Under the pieces are notes generated by a model. That model was not told the DNA's origin. It searched no databases and was given only the letters and a program-made list of their open reading frames with translations. Below, in pieces: positions 1 through 5,957 of a DNA stretch of 47,139 nt; position 1 is the stretch's first letter, and every line of letters begins with the position of its first letter. The DNA lies in contig JNKJ01000040.1 in NCBI GenBank assembly GCA_000702025.1, positions 1-47,139 on the forward strand, in the 5' to 3' direction. Position numbers and translations under genes: made by a program. This DNA is from Blautia schinkii DSM 10518 (GTDB lineage: Bacteria > Bacillota > Clostridia > Lachnospirales > Lachnospiraceae).

Positions 1-165
1 TGCGACTAAGACTCTCACGAAGAGCGTTCGAGTCTAAGTCTCCGTAGGCAATGGATTTTCAGGCGCGCTTCCGCAAAATGCCTGACAAGACAGCGCCAGC
101 GCCGCGCCCCCAATTTCATTCCCTTACCTGCCACTACGTTCCCGTCCCCTTCCAAAAGCTGTCGC
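1..165 (+). repeat. Structured interspersed repeat, copy A (left edge, partial)
   Basis: The stretch begins with a 37-nt hairpin (4-40) with arms GACTAAGACTC and GAGTCTAAGTC. A second short stem follows, TCAGGC (59-64) with GCCTGA (80-85). The same arrangement occurs inverted at 300-490 and again at 47033-47139. Similarity to copy B continues past the hairpins to about position 165, in a C-rich tract ending near CCACTAC and TCCCCTT. The copy is cut by the window edge. No open reading frame explains the conservation. Confidence 0.8.
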
Positions 166-186
166 TTTCGACGGATGGTTGTTAAA

Positions 187-228
187 TGCAGGAAGTTAAG
201 TGCAGGAAGTTAAGTATAGGAAGTTTAC
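187..228. repeat. Three 14-bp tandem repeats
   Basis: TGCAGGAAGTTAAG occurs at 187-200 and again at 201-214. A third, diverged unit (TATAGGAAGTTTAC) occupies 215-228. The array sits between repeat copies A and B, and no function is evident. Confidence 0.7.
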
Positions 229-299
229 GCTGTAAATGTGGTCATTCTGTCACGGTGTGCTTTATTTCCGCATGATAAAAATTTCAGTAGAAAGCAACA

Positions 300-490
300 A
301 ACTGCTGTAAAGGGGATGGAAATGTAGTGGAAGGTTAGGAGAAGGAAATCCGGGGCGGGGGCTGAGACTGGGGTTGTCAGGCATTTTGCGGAAGGGCGCC
401 TGAAAATCCAGCGGTTATGGAGACTTAGGCGCGAGAGCTCTTCTCGAGCGTCTTAGTCGCAGTTACCGATTAGTTGAAGGGAAGCGAGCA
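300..490 (-). repeat. Structured interspersed repeat, copy B (inverted)
   Basis: Read on the minus strand, this copy contains the upstream block CTCGCTTCCCTTCAACTAA (470-490), the 37-nt hairpin (422-458), the TGGATTTTCAGGCG block (about 399-412) and the C-rich tail down to about 300. The hairpin arms differ from copy A at paired positions. The copy is flanked by a perfect 52-bp inverted repeat. Confidence 0.8.
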
Positions 491-542
491 ATGCCTGACA
501 ACCCCAGTCTCAGCCCCCGCCCCGGATTTCCTTCTCCTAACC
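333..542. repeat. Perfect 52-bp inverted repeat enclosing copy B hairpin
   Basis: Positions 333-384 are the exact reverse complement of 491-542. The 106 bp between the arms holds the 37-nt hairpin of repeat copy B. A sequence diverged from the outer arm also occurs at about 46957-47032 beside copy C. This suggests the arms belong to the repeat element itself, giving it the layout of a small element with long terminal inverted repeats. Confidence 0.85.
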
Positions 543-578
543 GTTCAACAGCTTTCCAGGGGACTCCCCTAACCCACC

Positions 579-607
579 TTGACAAAGAAGTTTTACAGAT
601 GTAAAAT
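579..607 (+). promoter_or_regulatory. Sigma-A promoter of the blaI-like operon
   Basis: A -35 box TTGACA (579-584), a 17-bp spacer and a -10 box TAAAAT (602-607) precede the BlaI-type gene. The spacer and -10 box are covered by the first of two identical palindromes. Confidence 0.8.
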
Positions 608-634
608 ATAGTTATAAGTTTTACAAGTGTAAAA
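591..634. promoter_or_regulatory. Twin BlaI-type operators
   Basis: Two copies of TTTTACA-N2-TGTAAAA lie at 591-606 and 619-634, with centres 28 bp apart. TACA-N2-TGTA is the classic BlaI/MecI recognition core. The first copy overlaps the -10 box and the second lies just after the expected transcription start, an arrangement suited to autorepression by the adjacent BlaI-type protein. Confidence 0.88.
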
Positions 635-667
635 TATGAAACGTAAAATGAAAAGGGGGTATGCTTT

Positions 668-1066
668 ATGGCGAAAGATAAAGCAGAATTGGTGCGTCTG
701 CCGGATTCGGAGCTGGAGATTATGCAGATTTTATGGAGCAGTCAGGAGGCTCTTTCCCGGCCGGAAATCGAAGAATATCTGGCTGCGGAGGGGATGGAGT
801 GGGATACGAGCACGGTGAACAGTCTCCTGGGACGGTTGAAAAACAGAGGCTTCCTCGCTTCGGAAAAAAACGGAAAGAAATACTATTACCATGCCCTTGT
901 CACCGAGGAGGAGTATTTGCAGGTGGAGAGCAAAAAGCTTCTATCCAAGCTGTTCCGGGGTAAGACCGTGAATTTTCTGGCAGCGCTGGTGGAGGGCGAC
1001 CAGATTAGTGAGGAGGAGTTTTCAGAGCTGGAAGAGTTCCTGCGCCAGAGAAAGGAGCGCCTATGA
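668..1066 (+). CDS. BlaI/MecI-family transcriptional repressor
   Basis: This 132-residue protein has the length and layout of BlaI/MecI repressors. An N-terminal winged helix (about residues 8-75, with the segments LPDSELEIMQILW and TSTVNSLLGRLKNRG) is followed by a helical dimerisation tail rich in Glu. Family members bind TACA-N2-TGTA operators as dimers and are inactivated by proteolysis triggered by an M56 membrane protease. Both partners are here: two such operators lie upstream and an M56 gene overlaps its 3' end by 4 bp. The start at 668 follows a purine-rich AAAAGGGGG site. Its targets probably include its own operon. Because the partner's sensor is not a penicillin-binding domain, beta-lactam resistance is not the likely role. 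Confidence 0.93.
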   Translation: MAKDKAELVRLPDSELEIMQILWSSQEALSRPEIEEYLAAEGMEWDTSTVNSLLGRLKNRGFLASEKNGKKYYYHALVTEEEYLQVESKKLLSKLFRGKTVNFLAALVEGDQISEEEFSELEEFLRQRKERL

Positions 1067-3474
1067 GAGAACTGTTTTTTGGGACTGTGGAGCGCGGGTT
1101 TACGCTGGGAGTGGTGATGGCTGTGATACTGCTGTTTCGCAGGCGGAAAGGACTATTTTATTCCGGCGCTGTTTGGCGGATGCTCTGGATTGGCTTTGCA
1201 ATCCTGCTGATACTGCCCATACGCCTGCCCGGCTTGACCCTATTTGAATTGAACCCTAACACGCTGGGCAGACAGCTGATGCGGCAGGATATTTTCGAAA
1301 CAATGAGGCAAAAATGGATGCAGCGTTACCCGGGAGCGGAGGGCATAGGAGCAGAGGGGATAGAAGATGCTTCAGGAATAAAAAATTTAGCAGATACAAA
1401 GTATTTAGGGGAATTCACGGAGGAATCCACAGCCGAAACTGCAGCGGAATCCATAGGGGATGGGTCAGCCAGGAATGCTTCCGGCGATTCTGCCTGGGAT
1501 ACTGCTCAGGGTGCTGACAATGATGCTGCCAATAGTGCTGCGGGCGGGACTGGGGACAAGATGCGGCTGGCCACAACACTTTCCTTGACAGAAGAGGAGA
1601 TGCGCAGGGAAATCCGCGATTCAATCATTACGGATAACCGGATATCCCCGGTATGGCAGGTACTTGCATACATTTGGTTTGCGGGATGCTGTATGTTTAT
1701 GATGTGGTCCCTGCTTAAGTATTTGTGGTGGAGAAGGACGATTCTTTGTCACAACCGCAGGGTTACGTCCCCTGCTCTTTTGCAGGCGGCTGAAAAGGCG
1801 GCTGAAACCTGTGGTGTGAAGACGCCGGATTTGTATAAAAATGTTCGGATTACCAGCCCGGTATTAGTGGGTTTGTTTCATCCTGTGATCATTGTTCCGT
1901 CGGGCAGAGCAACAGAGGAGAGTGTACAATGGGCGCTTCTGCACGAATGTATGCACAAGCGGAAACGGGATGTGTGGCTCCGTTCCCTTTGGACAGTGAT
2001 TTGTGGGATATATTGGTATAATCCGTTTATCTGGAAAGCGCGCAGCGCTATGGCGGAGGATTTGGAGGCCGCGTGTGATGAGAGTGTGCTTCGTGGTAAA
2101 GATGCCTGCGATTATGTGGCTTATAGTGAGGCAATGTTATATTTTGTGCGGCCCAGGAAAGCGCCTGTGTCACAGTTATGCTTTTCCGTGGATAAGGACA
2201 GGTTGGCTGCGCGTTTCCGAAGAATATTTATTTCTCATGCAAAGAAAAGAGGCGGACGTCTCCTTGCAGTAGCTTTAAGCGTCGGGATTCTCATCACCAG
2301 TGTGGTGAGCTGTGGTACAGCCGAGTCAGCGGCGGACTTTAAGGATACGGAGGAGCTTGTAATCTGCTATGATGATACGGAATACGGAAGTGGATTTCTT
2401 TCACCCTCTGCAACGTATGTTAATAATGTAATCACCTATTATACGGCACAGCATCCGGACGTGAAGGTTACACTCAAAGGGATTTCTGCGGCCGGAGATA
2501 CGGTGGAGAGTCAGGCTGAGAGAAAGAGATTGAAAACGGAAATTATGGCAGGGGAGGGGCCGGACCTCGTACTCTGTACGGAGAATGACATTATGGAGAA
2601 TCCACAGAAGCAGATGGAAGCAGGACTTTTCTGTGATTTGACTCCCTACATGGAGAAAAGTGAGGAGATTTCAAAAGAGAATGTATTAAATGAAAAGTTT
2701 CTGCAGGTCGGTGTCTATGACAACAAGCAATATCTGATGCCTTTGAATTATTATGTGTACCATTTTATAACAGGGGAGAAGATGCTGGAGAAATTCGGTT
2801 TTGACAAAGAAAACTGCAAAGACAGAAAAGGGTTTCTGGATGAGGTGGAAAAATTCTATGAATCCACAGGCAGCCGGATTGCATTGACCGCGGCTTACAG
2901 GAATCCGGACAACACCGTATCAAACATATATTCGCGCAGCTTTTTCACCTTGTTTCCACAGTTTTTCGATGATACAGAGGGCGGGCTTCCGCTTGATGAG
3001 GAAGAGGTGAAGAAATGGTTCTCACTTTACAAGCAGGAGATTGGCATACAGCAGGAGACAGCGGTGGAGTACCTGGAAGGGAAATTTGGAGAAAATTATT
3101 TATGGGAGACTTCATTGGGAAGGGATATTCTATATATGGAAGACGAAAGTATATATTCAGATACACTTTCTTTCATGCCTCTTCAGGAAAAAGCAGAGGG
3201 TGTCACTGCGGCCGTGCATTCGTGGGCAGCTATTCTGGAGGGTGCCAAGAATAAGAAAAACGCCTGGGATTTCATTGAATTAATGCTGAATTATAATAGC
3301 CAGAGGTTAAGTGTGCTTGATGGTTTGATGCCTGTAAGGACGGACCTGGGCAGCGAGATTACCGAGCAGATGAATCAGCATACGTTTTACGACCGTGAAG
3401 ACAGGATGGATGAGTGGCGGAGACTCCAGCAGGAGATAGCGGATTCTATGGCGAATGTACAGGAAGCTTTATGA
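1063..3474 (+). CDS. M56 (BlaR1-type) membrane protease fused to an ABC solute-binding-protein domain
   Basis: This 803-residue protein is an unusual fusion. The N-terminal half has membrane segments near residues 11-26, 38-55 and 196-222 and a zinc protease motif HECMH (294-298). A downstream Glu in LEAACDE (about 335) is the expected third ligand, so this half matches M56/BlaR1 antirepressor proteases. A last membrane segment (399-416) ends in a lipobox-like SVVSC. Residues about 428-803 then resemble an extracytoplasmic sugar-type solute-binding protein, for example GEGPDLVLCTEND, PLNYYVYHF and a late VHSWAAILEGAKNKKNAWDFI segment. In BlaR1 this C-terminal position is held by the penicillin sensor. 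I infer a ligand sensor that cleaves the upstream BlaI-type repressor, and possibly also the binding protein for the next two permeases. An Ala/Gly/Asp-rich low-complexity stretch spans about 90-165. Confidence 0.88.
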   Translation: MRELFFGTVERGFTLGVVMAVILLFRRRKGLFYSGAVWRMLWIGFAILLILPIRLPGLTLFELNPNTLGRQLMRQDIFETMRQKWMQRYPGAEGIGAEGIEDASGIKNLADTKYLGEFTEESTAETAAESIGDGSARNASGDSAWDTAQGADNDAANSAAGGTGDKMRLATTLSLTEEEMRREIRDSIITDNRISPVWQVLAYIWFAGCCMFMMWSLLKYLWWRRTILCHNRRVTSPALLQAAEKAAETCGVKTPDLYKNVRITSPVLVGLFHPVIIVPSGRATEESVQWALLHECMHKRKRDVWLRSLWTVICGIYWYNPFIWKARSAMAEDLEAACDESVLRGKDACDYVAYSEAMLYFVRPRKAPVSQLCFSVDKDRLAARFRRIFISHAKKRGGRLLAVALSVGILITSVVSCGTAESAADFKDTEELVICYDDTEYGSGFLSPSATYVNNVITYYTAQHPDVKVTLKGISAAGDTVESQAERKRLKTEIMAGEGPDLVLCTENDIMENPQKQMEAGLFCDLTPYMEKSEEISKENVLNEKFLQVGVYDNKQYLMPLNYYVYHFITGEKMLEKFGFDKENCKDRKGFLDEVEKFYESTGSRIALTAAYRNPDNTVSNIYSRSFFTLFPQFFDDTEGGLPLDEEEVKKWFSLYKQEIGIQQETAVEYLEGKFGENYLWETSLGRDILYMEDESIYSDTLSFMPLQEKAEGVTAAVHSWAAILEGAKNKKNAWDFIELMLNYNSQRLSVLDGLMPVRTDLGSEITEQMNQHTFYDREDRMDEWRRLQQEIADSMANVQEAL

Positions 3475-3521
3475 TAAGATTCTGGACTACTTTGAACCGT
3501 ATATTAAGGAGGAGGCATCCT

Positions 3522-4352
3522 ATGAAGAATGCGCGCAAAAAGCCCAGCAGTATTATGATATTTACCGCTCGGAATAGGAGGCGGTATCTGACCGGACTGC
3601 TGTGGGCTGCCCCTTTTCTCATAGGCGCGGTGATATTTCTGCTGGCCCCGTTTCTGAGGTTGACGTGGGGGACCCTGTTCCGCGGCGGAGGCAGGCGGTT
3701 TGCGGGTTTTGACAATTACCGGGAAGTGTTTGCGTCCGAGGCGTTCCGTATGGCTGCGCTTCATACAGTCCTACTGTTGGCTGTATCTCTTATATGCATC
3801 ATCAGCATTGGTGTTTTGCTTGCGCTATTTCTGAAATCAATAAAGGACCACGCGCCTCTTGTTATGGCGGCAGGCTTGGTGCCCTTTCTGATGCCTGCGC
3901 TGGCGGCGGTGATGGCTGTGCGGTTTATCTGTCCGGATTCGCTGTGGAGTCTTTGTCTGATGCATTTGTGGAAATATGCAGGGTTTTATGGGGTGCTCCT
4001 GGCAGCGGCGATGAATCAGATACCGGATGATTATTATGAGGCAGCGCAGATGGAGGGTGCGGGTTACTGGAAGCAGGTGCGCATTGTCACGCTTCCCTGT
4101 ATCCGGGAAATGATGGGCTTCGCTGTGATACTTGGCGTGGTACATACTTTTCTGGGGTATCGAGAGGCACTGCTTCTCGCCGGCACGCATCCGCCCGGGC
4201 AGTTATATCTGATTCAGCATTATATCAGCAATAATTTCGAGCAGATGAATCAGATGCATCTTTCTGTGGCGGCGGTGAGCGTGGTGTTTGCTATGTGTCT
4301 GTGCGTGGGAGCGGTTTGGGCAGGAAGAAGGTGGCTCTATGGAAAAGCGTGA
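3522..4352 (+). CDS. ABC sugar-transporter permease (MalF/UgpA type)
   Basis: This 276-residue inner-membrane permease of the carbohydrate (CUT1) type has several hydrophobic segments. Its cytoplasmic coupling loop reads DDYYEAAQMEGAGYWKQVRIVTLP (shown in part), the EAA motif that contacts the ATPase. I chose the start at 3522 because an AAGGAGGAGG site sits just upstream; an in-frame start at 3414 would overlap the M56-SBP gene. The next permease overlaps its end by 14 bp. No ATPase gene is adjacent. Clostridia often share one MsmX-type ATPase among several CUT1 systems, so that is the likely energy source. The substrate is unknown. Confidence 0.88.
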   Translation: MKNARKKPSSIMIFTARNRRRYLTGLLWAAPFLIGAVIFLLAPFLRLTWGTLFRGGGRRFAGFDNYREVFASEAFRMAALHTVLLLAVSLICIISIGVLLALFLKSIKDHAPLVMAAGLVPFLMPALAAVMAVRFICPDSLWSLCLMHLWKYAGFYGVLLAAAMNQIPDDYYEAAQMEGAGYWKQVRIVTLPCIREMMGFAVILGVVHTFLGYREALLLAGTHPPGQLYLIQHYISNNFEQMNQMHLSVAAVSVVFAMCLCVGAVWAGRRWLYGKA

Positions 4353-5103
4353 GAAAAGGCGCTGGTATGTCAAGGGTTCCGCGGCCGGAATTCTGCTCTG
4401 CATCTTTCTTGTCCCGGTACTTGCATTTCTGGAAAGAGGTTTATGGGAGAACGGTGGATTTACGCTTCGGTGGTACAGAGAAGTGTTTCTGAGCAGTCCC
4501 CTTTATCTGAAAAAATTCTGGGTAAGTCTGGGTCTGACGCTGCTTCTTACGGTGGGGCAGATGGCGGTGGGAATCATGGCTGCCTACGGAATGGTGATTT
4601 ATGAACTGCCGGGCAGGAGAGTGATAGCGGGGATTTTGCTGATTTTGTTGCTTCTGCCCGTTCAGGTGCTGTTGGTCCCGCAGTATCTTGTGCTAGAGCG
4701 GCTTAAGCTGCTGGATACCATGTGGGCGATTATCCTTCCCTATTTTTTTCTTCCTTTTTCCACTTATTTTCTGATGATATTTTTTGACAAGGCAGATCGC
4801 AGCGTTCTGGATGCGGCGAGGCTGGAGGGAACAGGGAGTGTGAAGCTGCTCACAAAGATTCTGCTTCCGATTGAAAGTAGACCGGTGGCGGCGTTGGGTC
4901 TTCTGGTGTTTCTGTACGCGTGGAGTATGGTGGAGCAGCCTATGTCATTTTTGAAAGACCCGCAGCTTTACCCGCTGGCGGTGTATTTAATGACAGCACC
5001 GGAGAGGGAATGGGGGCTTTTGTCACCTTGCGGTGTGCTTGCCGTGCTGCCGCTGCTCGCGGCTGCGGGAGTTGGGATAAGGAGGAGCGTGTATGAGGCG
5101 TAA
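4339..5103 (+). CDS. ABC sugar-transporter permease (MalG/UgpE type)
   Basis: This 254-residue partner permease has multiple membrane spans and an EAA-type loop (DAARLEGTGSVKLLTKILLP, about residues 155-175). The start at 4339 follows AGGAAGAAGGTGG and overlaps the previous gene. It should form a heterodimeric channel with the upstream permease. Together with the fused solute-binding domain of the M56 protein these genes give a CUT1 importer lacking only its ATPase. The loop ending PMSFLKDPQLYPLAVYL is the usual region before the last span in the MalG branch. Confidence 0.88.
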   Translation: MEKREKRRWYVKGSAAGILLCIFLVPVLAFLERGLWENGGFTLRWYREVFLSSPLYLKKFWVSLGLTLLLTVGQMAVGIMAAYGMVIYELPGRRVIAGILLILLLLPVQVLLVPQYLVLERLKLLDTMWAIILPYFFLPFSTYFLMIFFDKADRSVLDAARLEGTGSVKLLTKILLPIESRPVAALGLLVFLYAWSMVEQPMSFLKDPQLYPLAVYLMTAPEREWGLLSPCGVLAVLPLLAAAGVGIRRSVYEA

Positions 5104-5806
5104 GGCGTTTTCTGGAAGTAAGGAATTCGGCATCTCGGCCGTATTGGTGGGTGGACTTTTACTTTGCACGCTTGTGGCTTTCACTGTGGGCGGTCGTCTG
5201 AGAACAGGGGTGAAACCGATTACTGCGAAAAAGGATTACCTGGTGACATCTATGGAAGGGAAAGGAACAGTCACGGCAGCCGCTTCTGACGGAATGGCTG
5301 AGGTTATGGTAAAAGCAGGACATAAGCTGGCTTTGCAGCTCATGGGAAACGGTGCAGAGATTCAGGGGTATTTTCTGGAAAAACTGCCGGGCTCCCTGAG
5401 TGTAATGGAGGAAAAACAATATTTCGGAAAAATCCTCGGCTGGCAGGCTAAGAATGGAAAGTATGAAATACGTATTGGTTTTGAGGATGCGGAGGCTGCA
5501 ACTGTGGGTCAGCCTGTAGCCCTCAAGGTGTTGCGCCACGTGGGGCCTTACATTGTCCTGCCGGAATCCGCAATCGTGGAAAAGCCGGGCAGCAGCTATG
5601 TGTACAGGATTGTGACCAAGGATTCCATGTGGGGAGAGGATCTGGTGGCCGAGGAAATTCCTGTAACTGTTCTTGAGAAGAGTGAAGGAAAGGCGGCAGT
5701 TTCCGGAGTGAATCCTCCGGATGCCTGGGGCAGCGGCGATGCGGACAAGATTGCGGAGGATGCGGCCCTGTTGAGCAACGGAGAAGCAATCAGAATTGTA
5801 GAATAA
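5093..5806 (+). CDS. Membrane-anchored HlyD/efflux-adaptor-like protein
   Basis: This 237-residue protein has a single N-terminal membrane segment (about residues 13-33) and an extracytoplasmic remainder. Segments such as GQPVALKVLRHVGPYIVLPESAIVE and the terminal LLSNGEAIRIVE resemble the C-terminal beta domains of periplasmic adaptor (HlyD/RND-type) proteins. The usual lipoyl and coiled-coil parts appear shortened or absent. It overlaps the permease gene by 11 bp and so belongs to the operon. Its role is unclear: it could be an envelope accessory to the transporter or to the M56 sensor. I am confident it is a real gene and only moderately confident of the family. Confidence 0.65.
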   Translation: MRRKAFSGSKEFGISAVLVGGLLLCTLVAFTVGGRLRTGVKPITAKKDYLVTSMEGKGTVTAAASDGMAEVMVKAGHKLALQLMGNGAEIQGYFLEKLPGSLSVMEEKQYFGKILGWQAKNGKYEIRIGFEDAEAATVGQPVALKVLRHVGPYIVLPESAIVEKPGSSYVYRIVTKDSMWGEDLVAEEIPVTVLEKSEGKAAVSGVNPPDAWGSGDADKIAEDAALLSNGEAIRIVE

Positions 5807-5858
5807 CCTGATAATGATTAAACTTATATTAGAGCAAATAGAAGTAAAATGTTGCAAA

Positions 5859-5890
5859 CAGAGAGGCCTGCCATACGGCAGGCCTCTCTG
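5859..5890. terminator. Bidirectional terminator hairpin
   Basis: A perfect 14-bp stem (5859-5872 with 5877-5890) with a 4-nt ATAC loop lies between the convergent adaptor-like gene and the LRR protein gene. The T-tracts are weak, but position and stem strength favour a shared terminator. Confidence 0.8.
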
Positions 5891-5957
5891 CAGGCTAAAA
5901 CATTTTTGAAATATTTTTTGCTGTATTTCACTGATGCTCATAAATTTCGCCGCGCAG

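Noticed and set aside
1063..3474. Beta-lactam resistance sensor
   Set aside because: Despite the M56/BlaI pairing, the C-terminal domain has no penicillin-binding SxxK/SxN/KTG-like layout and instead resembles a solute-binding protein.
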